From contig JAFBJZ010000958.1 of assembly GCA_016785225.1 (NCBI GenBank), positions 905,001-969,000 on the forward strand: 64,000 nucleotides of DNA. The letters run 5' to 3'. A program made the position numbers and the translations under genes. The notes under the pieces are model-generated. The model was not told the origin of the DNA. It worked only from the letters and a program-made list of their open reading frames with translations, and made no database searches. Shown here in pieces: positions 23,301 to 34,334 of the stretch (the stretch's first letter is position 1; every line of letters begins with the position of its first letter). This DNA is from Psettodes erumei (Eukaryota > Chordata > Actinopteri > Pleuronectiformes > Psettodidae).

Positions 23301-26300
23301 TGTGAAGGGTCAGGTCACTGTCTGAGGTTGGCTTGTCCAACTTCCCACGGATCAGACGGGTGATATCATCCCCGGCTCACTTAAAAAGAGGCCGTGGAAA
23401 CCGAACGCGAAGCTCGGTGCCAGCGAACGCCAAAGAAGGAGTACGTTTTCTCTCTGGAGCGAAAGGATTGTTCAGTGTGCCCAGAATTTTTAGCAGCGTG
23501 CGGCCTTTTGTGTTGCTGTGTGTGCGACGGGGTGGCTCAGAGCCCAGGAAGTAGGGGAAGTGGTGCCATTCGGGGGCCTGCCTTTAACCTCACGGGGTGG
23601 GGGTGGGGGGGGGTGGAAAGGACAGAGTGTCTTCACATTGTTGCTGTTGGAAACCATGCTGCAAGCAAGGCTCAGCCATGAATATGAATGAGCACACTAA
23701 TGTGTATTTATTTCATGTGGATGTTAGAAGAGTCTCACTTGTGCACCCACACAGTCATGTGCCTTTGTGTTTCGTCCTCTCACTGGACATTTGTAAAAAG
23801 ACTTACAGTTAATGCCCCCGTCCCCCCGTCCCCACATGGTGGAGCATTTGTGTGTGTGGATTCTTTCTGAAGACACTAAATCAGAAGAGAAGAAGAGGAG
23901 GGAACCTTTCCCCCCACCACCACCAGCACCATTGGCTACTATAGCAACAATAGGGTGACGCCAGCATGCAGACAAGTGAAAGGAATCATCAGTGGGGGGG
24001 CACAGCAGTAATGAGACAGGTCGTCAGCGTCTCCTGTGTTAAAGCTTCACTCTCCTCCTCCTCCTCCGGTTCTCAAGGTGACGGAGGAAGCCTTTGTTGA
24101 TGCTCCGTTGTCATCCCGACTGATTCCTATTCGTTGGCCACTGTGCTATGTATAGGACTGAAGCCACTGGTATTAACAGGTCCAAACACTGGACTGGACA
24201 CAGGACTTAGAGCTGGTGAAGCCTTAGTGGTTGATGGGCTGGGTTCTGCAGACGCAGAGGAGCTTCACTAACCAGGCCACCTTCTCTGCTGGAGGAAGAC
24301 AGAAATACTGCCTCACTTACGGAGTGCAGCCTTTTCCCGCAGCTTTGTTTTGTTTTCTTTGACACATTCGGAGCAGTTCTCAGGAGTAACGCCAACACCC
24401 CGTTCTTGTAAAATCCTGCAATTTCACCCCACAAACTTATTCTCTTTCCGAAGCTTTACCTTTGAGGAGTCTAACGTTCTTTTCTTGCTGAAATATTTTA
24501 TAGCGCATGCTCCTGCTTCGGTTTATTTGTTGCTCATAACTGTTTCGATGAATGACGTTTCAGAAAGATTAATGAGCAAAGTCTTTCACATCCCTCAGCG
24601 TGAGGAACAGTCCTCCCCGATCAGAGTGGATGGGGAAAGTTCGCAGGAGAATCAGGAGGCGGACCAGGTAGACCCGTCTCCTGAAGAAACTGTCCACCAA
24701 ACTAATCCAGCATTGTGCACTGTTGATGTTGTGATGCAGACTTTGCTGTGTGTGTGATCACATTAAATAATGCTAACACACTGGCAGTACCTTGTATTTC
24801 AGTGAAATACTGCATGAGAGCGTTCGTACGGATTTCTTGGCCAGCAACATGTAACGGTTATAAAACCCGGAGGGGACGTTTGATCTCCGCTGCAGAAAAA
24901 AGCGTCCAGCTCTCGAGGAAAACTAAATAACACTGGCCAAAATAAGCCCCGATGGGGGAAAAAAAAAAGACTAACAGGGTCTCCTTAAGGTTTCTGGAGA
25001 GCTTTAGGCACGGCGATGGCTTTTCTGCAATAAAGACGCCGGCTTTCACTCGCCATTATTTTATTGTGCTCCCTCTGTGGCCGCAGAACAGGCTCTCAGA
25101 GGCTCCTGCTCTGAAATGAGCGACACAAAGAGACTGCAAATAACCCATGATGCAACACTCTGTAAAATACCCTAGTTACACTGGTACCATCTCCATTCAA
25201 AAAGAATATCCATAGTAATGAATGCACATGCACTTGTCTCGTCCTGAAATATATATAGATACAATAACTCTGTGTTTTTAGACCTAAGTTTCAGAAAAAA
25301 GCATACAGTGTATATAGTGTCATCTCTGGGGAGCAGGAGAGAACTCAGGGCTTCATTCTTCATTCTATATACAGTACATGTTGCAGCAATAATTTACAGG
25401 GCTAAGAAAGTAGTGATGCTCTGTGCTGCCGTGGTGACCCGTGAGCCAGCGGCGTGGGACCGGAAACCCCCAGTGAAGCCCGAAGACGGCTGCGATAATC
25501 CACTGATCTCGCTTTGTGACACAGGCACCAGGTTGCATGGTGTGTCTCGGGCAGTGTAGTGTTTTGTGTAGTGCTGAGCTTGCGTGGGAAGGCGCCACAT
25601 CTGGTGATTCACTGTGTCTTTAAAATGTCACTCGTGAATGGCGTGATGTTTGTTGGGGGTTTTTTTTTGGCCTGATTCCATCTTTTGCTTCATTGTGTCA
25701 CAGTACACAACTAGCTTGTAATGAAACAGTTTGCAATAAGTGAAGTTTATGATGCTGCGCAAACAATCACGTAACTTCATGAAGATCCTAGCTGTATCCT
25801 TTGTTTTCCTTGTGCGGCCCTGACTCTCTTCCTCCTCCTTAAGGATGAACTGGCTGGCGCGAACCGCAGAGGCTCCAAATCCAGTTCTCCAAACAACCAA
25901 GGGGGCGTCTCCAAAGGTGGATCCAAATCCAACACCCCCGCGTCTGCACACGCATCTCCCCACGACGACACGTCCGCAAGTGTGAGTCCCGCGTCCAGCC
26001 TGGGGGGTGGGACCGCCTCTGCTACGCCTCAGTCCTCTGCTGCTTCAGACGTGGCCATGGAATCGGCGGACACGCCTCTCCAGGGACAGGAAGCATCGGA
26101 CGGGCTCAACAAGAACCTGGACTGGAACAGCGGGAAGCCCGAGAGCAGTAAGGACATCCCCGCGGTGCAGGAAGGACAGCAGGGTCAGCGTGGAGGTGGC
26201 GGTCAGGAGTCTGCACTGCTCAAAGAGGAAGGTCAGTACTCGCACCTCCATCGGAACGACAGGATTTTCGTGCCAGGCTTTTGCGTTTGAAACTCAAGAG

Positions 26301-29300
26301 TTGTGTCTCTCTCTGCTGGTCGCACCAGATGGAGCGGACAACCTGGAGAAGTCTGAGGTGCAGGCTATCATAGAGTCCACTCCTGAACTGGACATGGACC
26401 TTGAAGGCTGCAGGGGAACAAGGTACGAGACTCAGATCAGTGTTGAATGATAAGGCTGGCGTTATTAGGTATTGGTCGTTATGTCATATCCCATGAAGAG
26501 AGTTATGATTTCAGTATGCTTCAGTGTGAAGGGTGTGTGAAGCATACTGACACACACATACACACAAACACATCTTTCTGATGCTGGAATTGTGCGCGCT
26601 GCACTAGTCGGTCTCTGGCTGCGCTCCGTTCGTCTGTTCCAGTGTGTCTTTTATTGTGCTGACTTGGTTAAAAGCAGCGCAAGTGGCGGAGAAGGTGTGA
26701 ACAACTGCATTTTCATTTTTTTTACATGCTTGTGCGTGCAAATATGTCGCAGTACCTTTTCCTTTTGGATTCAGCAACCACGTGAAATTAGTTTTCTTTC
26801 AGCGTGTGGTTGTCTACCGTCCTGCTCCTGCACGTGGTGTTTCTCTCCCAGCATATGTCTCGACTCATTAAAGTGTCCAAAAACAGCGTGTTCGCAGCAA
26901 AAATGATTATGCTGCAATGTAGTAATCAATCAGCGATGACCCCCGTCTGTCCATCCAGCACACCAGCAAAAGGCGGCGTGGAGAATCTGGCCTTCGACCG
27001 AAACACCGACTCTCTGTTTGAGGAGCTGTCGTCTGCGGGGAATGACCTGATTGGGGACGTGGACGAAGGAGCCGACCTGCTCGGTAAGAAGCGCCGCTCT
27101 CTCACAGCTCACCACCGACAACGCTCTTCCCCTGTCGCATTGCCTCAACTGTCTTTTCTTTGGCTGTCGGGCATTAACCGTCCTCACAGAGGAGTTTTCC
27201 GGTGTGTATCAGGAAATCATCCGTGTTTGTGTCAGTCCCCCGTGTGACCCCTGTGTGACCTTTCTTCTGGATGTGCAGATTAGATCAGAGCCGTGCTACA
27301 GTAGTGTGAAGGCCAGTGTCCCTGTAGGCTAGAGCTGCTCAAACCACCATTGAACCATGTTTTATTGAGTCTCACAAACCTCTTTCTGGTTCGCATCATC
27401 CTTTGCGTGACCCTCAGATTACAACTTTCTCGGTAAGAATGAAAGAGCAGTATGTTAGCGTGTAGGATGGGAATAGGAAACGCTTCTTTCCAGATGTGAT
27501 TCATCAATAATATTTATTCCCTGCGACGTTGCGATGATTTTCAGGTATGGGTCGGGAGGTGGAGCATCTCATCCATGAGAACACTCAGCTGCTGGAGACC
27601 AAGTCAGTATTTATTACAAGTAGTGACGAATGTTAACGCTGAAGTAACTCCGCTGCACACTTTGCTGCTGCAGTTGGTCATGTTAGGATGCATTGCACGT
27701 ATCAGTCTTCATCTTTTTACACTGTATAAGCTTATTGTTATAGTTTTTCTTGACGCATGTGTTACTGTGAGCTGACATTCAACCTGAGTTGCTACACTTC
27801 ATACTAAAGACTGATTCTGATCATGAGCTAAAGTGAACAAATTAAGGCGTGCTAATAAGAAACTTTAAAAAAAATCCAGGAAACAGGAAACTGCTGCCAC
27901 CTTCTGCTCGATGTGGATGCGGTAACAGAATGCTCGCCCGCCCGCGCGCGTGTTTTGCTTTTCAGAAACGCTTTGAATGTGGTGAAGAACGACCTGATCG
28001 CGCGCCTGGACGAGCTGTCCTGTGAGAAGGAGGTTCTCCAGGGAGAACTGAACGCTGTCACCCAGGCCAAGACCAAACTGGAGGAGAAGAACAAAGAACT
28101 AGAGGAAGAACTCAAGAAGTCAGTTGTTTTGGACTTTAGAACACCGAATCCAAAATGCTGTTTAAATATTTTTGAGCCAAAGATCTGCTCTATTCATGTG
28201 GATGTTGAAAAATTCTTGCACTCTCTTGCAGGATTCGAGCAGAGATGGACGAAGCCAAACAGAAAGTCAAGAGTGAAAACGAGGATGACGTGAGTCTTCG
28301 GCATTTCTCGCGCCTGCTCGAGTTATACTCCGTATGAGTCAAACGCAGCTTGTAAAATGATACTTTTAGAGCGCTTCGTCGCTCACGTAGCCCGGTGTCA
28401 CACGTCCCTGCAGCAGAGCGACGTGCCCACAGCGCAGAGGAAGCGCTTCACCAGGGTGGAGATGGCCAGGGTCCTGATGGAGAGGAACCAGTACAAGGAG
28501 AGGCTGATGGAGCTGCAGGAGGCAGTCAGATGGACCGAGATGATCCGGTAAGAAAGGAGCGTCGGAGAGGGGGGGGGATTGCTTGCTCGGTAAACCTCAC
28601 CGAAAGCTTTTAATGTGATTGACGGTGAATGTTCTTTCCCTCAGGGCTTCGAAGGAGAACCCAGCTCTTCCAGAGAAGAAGAAGTCCAGCCTCTGGCAGT
28701 TGTAAGCGTTTCTCTCTTGTTTTATTATTTATTTAAAATCTTCCTCGGTGCCAGATTTATGTGTTTTTCACGGTGCTTTTCTTTTGCATTCCATGTTGTA
28801 TGGTTGTGTTCTCCAGGATGTAGGTAAATGGTTGGCACGTTAACAGTGTCTCGCTTCTGATGCTCTCACCTTGACAACAAACTCACAACAGAGGAGAGCC
28901 CCGCCAGGAAACGGCGGCTCTGATCTCAGATCTGAGCCGCTTTGCCATCACAGAGTCACAGGCTTAATCAAAGCAAAAGGGAGTCGACAGACTGACATTC
29001 TTGTCGTCTGATCCCGGCTCTCCTCTGTTGAGTTTTAGCAGGAATGGGTTTGGTTTTGGTTTGAAGGGCAACCGTTCGGGGGCAGACTGTTGGAGGAGAG
29101 ATTGTTGTGCACAGAAACAAAATCTGACAAGTCTCCCGTCTCTCCTGCCCTGTTTCTGTGTGTCCCTCTATATTCTGCCTGGTGTTGTGATGTCTGTGCG
29201 CAGGAGGTGTGTTGGGAAATGTTCTGTAGAGATGAGAGAGCAGGCAGGAAAGTGGGGAGGGAAGGGGGGTTAAAGTGGAGCAAAATCTTCTGAAACACCT

Positions 29301-32300
29301 GTAGCTACTTGTGAAAGTGTCAGATCTCTTGCTGTGGAGTCAGAGGCAGATGTTTTATTTGTGGCCAGGCCCGTTTTGCTCTGTGTTGTTGACTAACGTC
29401 CCAGTCGGCGCACAGCATTAACCCCCTGCCCCCAGCACTGTGAGTGGACAGCGGCTCCGGTGTGTCGCTGCTTGGGAGACCGCCCCTCGAGGTCTCGACG
29501 AATGCTCCCTGTGTGAAAGCCGGCATGGTGTGTGTGTGAGCATGGGCGAGAAATCTCTGCTGCTTGTGTCCACCCCTCTATACGTTTGTCTGTGTGCCCC
29601 CCCCGTTTTTCTTCCCACTTCCCCGCCCTTACACCTCCAGTTTCAGCCGTTTGTTCAGCTCGTCGGGCGGGGCGGCCAAAAAGCCGGCGGCGGAGGCCCC
29701 AGTGAACGTCAAGTACAACGCGCCCACCTCTCAGATTCAGCCGTCCGTCAAGAAGAGGAGCAGCACCCTGCAGCAGCTGCCCAGCGACAAGAGCAAGGCC
29801 TTCGATTTTCTCAACGAGGAGTGAGTCGCTCGGGGGGGGGGGGGTCAGCCATCACTGTGCAGGCTTCATCGAATCTTTTGGGTGCAGTGGCATGAAAGCA
29901 AAGATGCAGAACAAAGAGATAACAGTTGGCTCCGTTTTTTTAGTTCAGGTTATTTGAGGTGGGGCTGTGTGAGGTACTGAGTTATAGTCGGGTCTGTCCT
30001 TCACAACCTCGTGCAGCTCCACTTGAAATAACCTGGTCGTTTTGTCCCGCAGAGCGGCAGCCGACAACGTGGTGTCCAGGCGGGAGCAGAAGCGAGCGCA
30101 GTACCAGCAGGTGAAAGCCCACGTCCAGAAGGAGGACGGCCGGGTGCAGGCGTACGGCTGGAGCCTGCCCAAGAAGTACAAAGTGAGGAGAGGGGCCTAC
30201 TCTGCCTTCTGTACACTCGTCGGATGTTGTGATTAGCGTGGCGCCACGGTGTCGGAAATGAGATGTGATGCGGTGGCGCTGTGCTTTGACTCCTCAGGCC
30301 AACGGAGGTCAGGCAGAGAGTAAGGTGAAGAATCTACCTGTTCCCGTCTTCCTCAGACCGCTGGACGAGAAAGATGCTTCTATGAAGGTAATTCTCCAGC
30401 TCTTTGTTTAGTTAAAATCATATCCGACTGTATCTGACTGCTCTGTGCGTCCACGCTGCAGCTGTGGTGTGCTGCCGGCGTGAATCTCTCTGGAGGTAAA
30501 ACCAGAGACGGAGGTTCTATCGTAGGAGCGAGCGTCTTCTACAGTGACGTGCCTGGACCCGAGAGCCCGAAAAAGAAGATCGGGTCCCAGAGCAGCCTGG
30601 ACAAACTGGATCAAGACCTCAAGGTACACGCGCTCGCGCGCCTCCTACTTGTTCCCGCCACCCTGGAACATCGCGTCCGCGCGGGCAGGTTTTTCAAAAA
30701 GGAACCTGCAGCTACAAGCGTTTCACGTTTGTGTTGCAGGAGCAGCAGAATGAGCTGCGGCAGCAGGACGAGTTGTCCTCACTGGTGTGGATCTGCACCA
30801 GCACCGAGTCCAGCACCAAAGGCGTCGTCATTGATGCCAATCAACCTGGAAACATCCTGGAGAGCTTCTTTGTTTGCGACTCCCACGTGCTCTGCATCGC
30901 CAGCGTGCCAGGTCAGTGGATGGATATGTTCAAGTGAAGAGGGAAGTGGTGTCAGACTTTAGGACCTGCTGTGTGAGCATCTGAGGAGTGCCACAAGTCC
31001 GTAGAGAGGAAGAGAGCATCGTATCACTGCCATTCGTGCGCAAATTAGTTGTTTTGCATTCAGTGGCCCACGGAGGAGCCGCATCAGTCACGACGGACGG
31101 CACGCTTTTCCCTATGTGTTCTGTATATATGTATATATATTCATGCTGATATATATTTTTATTTAGGCGCAAGAGAGACGGACTACCCAGCTGGTGAAGA
31201 AGTGCCTCCAAACTCAGATGCAGGACCCGTGGGAGACAGCAGCTCGTCAGCAACCAACAGCAGCTCAGCGGGCGGCGACGGTGTGCTCGGAGGCATCACC
31301 GTCGTGGGCTGCGCAGCTGAAGGAACGGCAGCGATCCCCCAGACGGCAGACGGCGCAGGGAAAGACCGAGAAACTGGTAAGGCGACGGCGGAGCGGAGCT
31401 GTGGCTTAACATGACTTCAGTTTGCTGAGAGATCGTCAACTCCACAGGATCCAAACCGGCGGAAGAAGCCACAGAGGCCACTGAGGTCAGCGCGGGGCTC
31501 TCCAACCACAGGGAAACCCTGAGGGGAGTGTACACCGAGCACGTCTTCACCGATCCGCTGGGGGCTCAGCAGACGGCGGAGACGTCGGCCGGCAGCTCTC
31601 AGAGGTAACGTTGGGAGGCCCGTTGCTGTCCAATAAAACAGTTTTCTCAGCAGAGCCGTAAATCGCAACACCTTCAAATCACCGTAAAACCATTTACCGT
31701 TTGTTCAGGAGCACATGTTAATATTTGTTTTGATAATAAAATATTATTGCAGTGCATTAAACCTTCAATATAACAGCCAGACATATAAATAACTACATTT
31801 ATGCGTACAAGTACAGAAGGTGCTTGGTACCGTACTGGAGCTTATAATTTACTCCTATAATTATTACCATCATCTAAGATAAGATGAGCCTTTGTCACTG
31901 TGGTTAAACAATGAAATTTGTTTGGCAGCTCTCAGTGAGATCAGCAGCAATACATAAAATATGATGCGTTGTTATAGACAAAAATGGATAACACTAAATA
32001 AGATAATTAAATCCAACAATATATATGTATAGTACTACGAAGCCCTGAAAGGGCCTGTACTTATGCTTTGCTTACAGTGTTTAATGCAGGACCGAAGTGA
32101 CACACATGCACACACACACTCAACTCAAACACTAACCTCTCTGGTGTCCAGGGAGAGCGATGCGTTGAAAGACGGCGTGTGTTCGAACCCCGCCGCTGAG
32201 GAGCAGGACCTGATGAGAGAGGAGGCTCAGAAGATGAGCAGTGTCCTGCCCACCATGTGGCTGGGGGCACAGAACGGATTGTAAGTGTGACATTTTCGCC

Positions 32301-34334
32301 ACCGCCACCACTGCTGGTAACTCGCCAGAATTCAAGGAATCCCATGACTGAGAGGTTGTTTGTGCCGGCAGCGTGTACGTGCACTCCTCCGTGGCCCAGT
32401 GGAAGAAGTGTCTCCATTCCATAAAGCTGAAGGAGTCTGTGCTCGGCATAGTGTGAGTGAAGCGGCACGAGCAGCCGTGTGGTTGTCAGCCATGCTTATT
32501 TGGATGCTGTTTTCTGAAAACGTGCGTCTCCGCTCCACAGACACGTGAAAGGACGCGTACTGGTCGCCCTCTCTGACGGCACTTTAGCCATATTCCACAG
32601 AGGAGTTGGTGAGTGGACGTAACCTTCACGACCTGCTCTTGTGTATAAACTTGTAACACCCGGCTGGTGTAGGACTCATCGACCCGTGTAACCCTGGTTC
32701 TTGACTTGTTCGGTTTCCGACAGATGGACAGTGGGACCTGACAAACTACCACCTGTTAGACTTGGGGAGGCCGCACCACTCCATCCGCTGCATGACTGTA
32801 GTACACGACAAAGTGTGGTGTGGCTACAGGAACAAGATCTACGTGGTGCAGCCCAAGGCCATGAAGATAGAGGTATAGTAACGTTTACCCTTTATGTTAT
32901 TGTGTGTGTTGAATGCTAAGGCGAAACAAGAACGTCTTTTCTAATAGCCCTCTGTCTCTGCCTGCATGTTCTCTGTCCCCTGCAGAAGTCGTTTGACGCC
33001 CACCCTCGTAAGGATAGTCAGGTACGTCAGCTGGCGTGGGACGGCGACGGCATCTGGGTGTCCATCAGGCTGGACTCCACCCTCAGGCTGTTCCACGCCC
33101 ACACCTACCAGCACCTCCAGGACGTGGACATCGAGCCCTACGTCAGCAAGATGCTGGGTAGGTTCCCTCTGTCTGTTACCAACAATGAATGACGCTCAGA
33201 GTCTCTCTCGCTCAGATTTGGTTGTGAAATGTCCTCTGTCCACCTCAGGCACGGGGAAACTGGGCTTCTCGTTCGTGCGGATCACCGCTCTCATGGTGTC
33301 GTGCAGTCGCCTGTGGATTGGCACCGGAAACGGAGTCATCATCTCCATCCCTCTAACAGAGAGTGAGTCCAAGCGCCAGAGTGACATTTACACCCAGTGA
33401 TTCCCACAGAATTAGAAGCTATCTGTGGCGGTTGCTGCAGCTGCATCAGCAGCTCCATCTTATTATGAGAAATGTAACGTTTTAGTTTTAATATGAAACT
33501 GCGGAGAGATAAATGAGACTGCGGGTTATCTCCATCATTTCTGTCTCTCTGCTCCATTAGCGGCCAACAAGGTAACCAAGGCAACAGGTAACCAACCAGG
33601 AAGTGTAGTCCGCGTGTACGGAGACGAGAGCAGCGACAAAGTGACGGCCGGGACGTTCGTTCCATACTGCTCCATGGCTCACGCTCAGCTCTGTTTCCAT
33701 GGTCACCGGGATGCTGTCAAGTTCTTCACCGCTGTCCCAGGTAAAAGAAGGCCATAAGTGTGTGACACAAAATATTTCAATTATATTTTTCTGTTTTTCA
33801 ATGGCAATGAAAATCATTTCTGCATGTACAGTACATGATTGGCTTTTTGCTAATTCTGCTGTGCTCCTCGTAATGTTAGATGCAGAAAAACAAGTGAGCC
33901 AGGCAACTGAGATCCCATATAAATTCAGCGCACTAGTACGACTTATGTAACCCACAGAACAACACAGTGCAGACTCTTTGTGTCTCTGTGCTCCCAGGTC
34001 ACGCGGTTGCATCTGCGTCCTGCGGAGGAGAGGCAGCAGGTGACAAGGCGGCAGACGCCCCGTCTCAGGAAGGAACCAAGTCTATGTTGGTGATGAGTGG
34101 AGGCGAAGGTTACATAGACTTCAGAATGGGTGAGTTTACTACAAGAAAAAGGATTTTAAAGCTCTGTGTAACTGCTGCAGCAGATGTGGAGAACATGCCG
34201 TCTCTGTGTCCTCAGGTGACGAGGATGGCGATTTGGAGGAAGGAGAGGACCCGCCTGTGAAGCTGCAGCCCTTCCTCGCTAAAGCCGAGCGCAGCCACCT
34301 CATCGTGTGGCAGGTCATGGTCAGTGAGAACTGA
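10203..34334 (+). CDS. spag9: spag9 / JIP4, long isoform (29 constitutive coding exons)
   Basis: Scaffold that binds JNK-pathway kinases, kinesin light chain and dynein regulators on endolysosomes. Exons: 10203-10502, 16455-16575, 18442-18512, 19369-19466, 23117-23264, 25844-26231, 26329-26422, 26959-27083, 27545-27602, 27966-28118, 28232-28289, 28414-28547, 28645-28701, 29641-29820, 30053-30182, 30298-30387, 30462-30623, 30740-30911, 31167-31376, 31448-31604, 32152-32280, 32372-32452, 32541-32608, 32724-32872, 32986-33157, 33249-33362, 33561-33740, 33998-34129, 34216-34334. The joined frame gives 1,349 aa (human 1,321). RH1 and coiled coil occupy about residues 1-165, the JNK docking motif RKERPISMGIF starts at 197, a leucine-zipper coiled coil spans about 469-538, RH2 (RKRFTRVEMARVLMERNQYK) lies near 548, and a WD40-like C-terminal half runs from about 735. 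RKERPIS, ITVVGCAAEG and the alternative first exon favour SPAG9 over its paralogue MAPK8IP3. Confidence 0.96.
13900..13930 (+). repeat. C-run followed by (ACC)n
   Basis: Fourteen C are followed by ACC repeats in spag9 intron 1. The complementary strand is a G-rich tract able in principle to form a quadruplex. Confidence 0.85.
14263..14298 (+). repeat. (TG)18 microsatellite
   Basis: Perfect TG dinucleotide tract of about 36 bp in spag9 intron 1. Confidence 0.95.
14481..14522 (+). repeat. (TG)n tract followed by a G14 run
   Basis: About 27 bp of TG are followed after one C by fourteen G in spag9 intron 1. Confidence 0.9.
16161..16198. repeat. Perfect TG/CA inverted repeat
   Basis: Two perfect 16-bp arms flank a 6-nt CACACA loop. 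The arms begin CCTGCGAG and end CTCGCAGG, so the hairpin is not only the self-complementarity of a TG/CA run but has unique GC-rich bases. Confidence 0.9.
16322..16344 (+). repeat. (CA)n microsatellite
   Basis: CA tract about 110 bp upstream of spag9 exon 2. Confidence 0.9.
17624..17657. repeat. Perfect 15-bp inverted repeat, 4-nt loop
   Basis: CAATCAGCTGATAAA is followed by CTGT and then its exact reverse complement. It lies in a 200-bp AT-rich block with many GATTAAT/ATCAATC words, which suggests a decayed MITE-like element. The element class is not identified. Confidence 0.85.
18407..18430 (+). repeat. (TTG)8 microsatellite next to spag9 exon 3 acceptor
   Basis: Trinucleotide tract ending 11 nt upstream of the spag9 exon 3 start. 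It takes the place of part of the polypyrimidine tract. Confidence 0.9.
18513..19368 (+). other. spag9 intron 3: no feature recognised
   Basis: About 0.86 kb. The only structure noted is an imperfect inverted repeat of roughly 20 bp (ACATGGTGAAAA words near 18871 and, inverted, near 18997-19020). No exon or RNA gene was seen. Confidence 0.5.
19467..20640 (+). other. spag9 intron upstream of the internal promoter
   Basis: No coding exon was recognised. A CT-rich tract passing into CA repeats lies at 20561-20638, directly before the GC-rich promoter of the short isoform. Confidence 0.5.
20641..21136 (+). promoter_or_regulatory. spag9: Internal spag9 promoter and 5'UTR of the short isoform
   Basis: A GC- and CpG-rich 500-bp block sits immediately upstream of an alternative first coding exon. 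It has a CCAAT box at 20667-20671 and a (GCTC)n stretch near 20880-20900. A start site cannot be fixed by eye. The promoter role is inferred from composition, the following in-frame first exon, and the existence of the same alternative N-terminus in mammalian SPAG9. Confidence 0.65.
20982..21140 (+). CDS. Upstream ORF overlapping the short-isoform ATG (ATGA)
   Basis: A 52-codon ORF begins at ATG 20982 and stops at TGA 21138-21140. Its stop overlaps the ATG at 21137-21139 in the form ATGA, a layout compatible with termination-reinitiation. The peptide starts MLCLGSDQKQ and resembles no family I know. Whether it is translated depends on where transcription starts. Confidence 0.4.
   Translation: MLCLGSDQKQRIEFSASVTPLCTPPARSTVIAGALPLLLVRGEALGHDLGGP
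21137..21306 (+). CDS. spag9: Alternative first coding exon of spag9 (membrane-anchored short isoform)
   Basis: The exon encodes 56 codons plus two bases and splices in phase 2 to exon 5 at 23117, just as exon 4 does. The junction reads PRPSRKERPIS. It starts MSPGCMLLFVFGF and has one long hydrophobic segment at about residues 6-38. The N-terminus agrees with a known human SPAG9 alternative isoform almost residue for residue over its first 30 residues, from memory. The resulting protein is 1,209 aa and lacks RH1 and the first coiled coil, but keeps the JNK docking motif, leucine zipper, RH2 and propeller. The donor is AGCAG/GTACTG. The hydrophobic stretch implies a signal anchor; its topology is not determined. 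Confidence 0.9.
21307..23116 (+). other. spag9 intron 4, 3' part: no coding exon recognised
   Basis: The first part holds a TG tract near 21311-21330 and a GA tract near 21460. The block 21790-22180 is GC-rich with C-runs and leaves a long reverse frame open by composition only. Confidence 0.5.
23265..25843 (+). other. spag9 intron 5, containing a candidate cassette exon
   Basis: About 2.6 kb. Apart from the candidate exon at 24599-24667, listed separately, there are G-runs near 23600 and low-complexity tracts near 24060. Nothing else coding was recognised. Confidence 0.5.
24599..24667 (+). CDS. spag9: Candidate spag9 cassette exon (23 codons, phase 0-0)
   Basis: A pyrimidine-rich acceptor ending TCCCTCAG is followed by 69 open bases and a donor CAG/GTAGAC. 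The peptide begins REEQSSPIRVDG and ends QEADQ, and would enter between LK (exon 5) and DELAG (exon 6). Both neighbours join in phase 0, so inclusion keeps the frame and gives 1,372 aa. Mammalian SPAG9 has an optional acidic segment at this same junction beginning VSNSPEP. Similarity is in position, length from the Val and acidic character rather than in exact residues. Confidence 0.55.
27190..27201 (+). CDS. spag9: Candidate 12-nt spag9 microexon
   Basis: CCTCACAG precedes 12 bases and a GTGTGT donor. Between exon 8 and the next exon in phase 1 it would add EEFS. The paralogue JIP3 carries an insert at this point that contains EFS. It is too short to prove by eye. Confidence 0.45.
27418..27432 (+). 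CDS. spag9: Candidate 15-nt spag9 microexon
   Basis: CCCTCAG precedes 15 bases and a strong GTAAGA donor. In phase 1 it adds DYNFL before GMGREV; JIP3 has an insert ending DDFF before GMGKEV. A TGC lies 12 nt upstream of the acceptor, as is common for neuronal microexons driven by SRRM4. Confidence 0.5.
28414..28416 (+). other. spag9: NAGNAG tandem acceptor at spag9 exon 12
   Basis: The acceptor reads CTGCAGCAG/AGC. Use of the first or second AG includes or drops one Gln just before SDVPTAQRKR at the start of RH2. Both are in frame. Confidence 0.6.
28702..29640 (+). other. spag9 intron 13: no feature recognised
   Basis: About 0.94 kb without a coding exon or RNA gene that I can recognise. 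Confidence 0.5.
31605..32151 (+). repeat. spag9 intron 20 with a SINE/LINE-tail-like fragment
   Basis: Positions 31880-31950 resemble a dispersed fish repeat with GAGCCTTTGTCACTGT and CAATGAAATTTGTTTGGCAG words. The family is not identified. A CA tract follows near 32110. Confidence 0.35.

Noticed and set aside
25979..25990. Possible donor (AAGT/GTGAGT) inside spag9 exon 6
   Set aside because: The frame stays open and SPAG9-like on both sides and runs to a better donor at 26232.
33421..33480. Possible exon encoding an LHQ-like segment matching the mammalian insert
   Set aside because: Neither the phase nor the splice sites fit, and the similarity is a repeat of CAG/CTG triplets.
33580..33590. 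Alternative acceptor within spag9 exon 27 (GCAACAG)
   Set aside because: The 33561 acceptor gives ANK...GNQPGSV, which matches the family better.
10203..34334. Assignment as mapk8ip3 (JIP3)
   Set aside because: RKERPIS, ITVVGCAAEG, VYTEHVFTDPLG and the alternative membrane exon fit SPAG9/JIP4 better.
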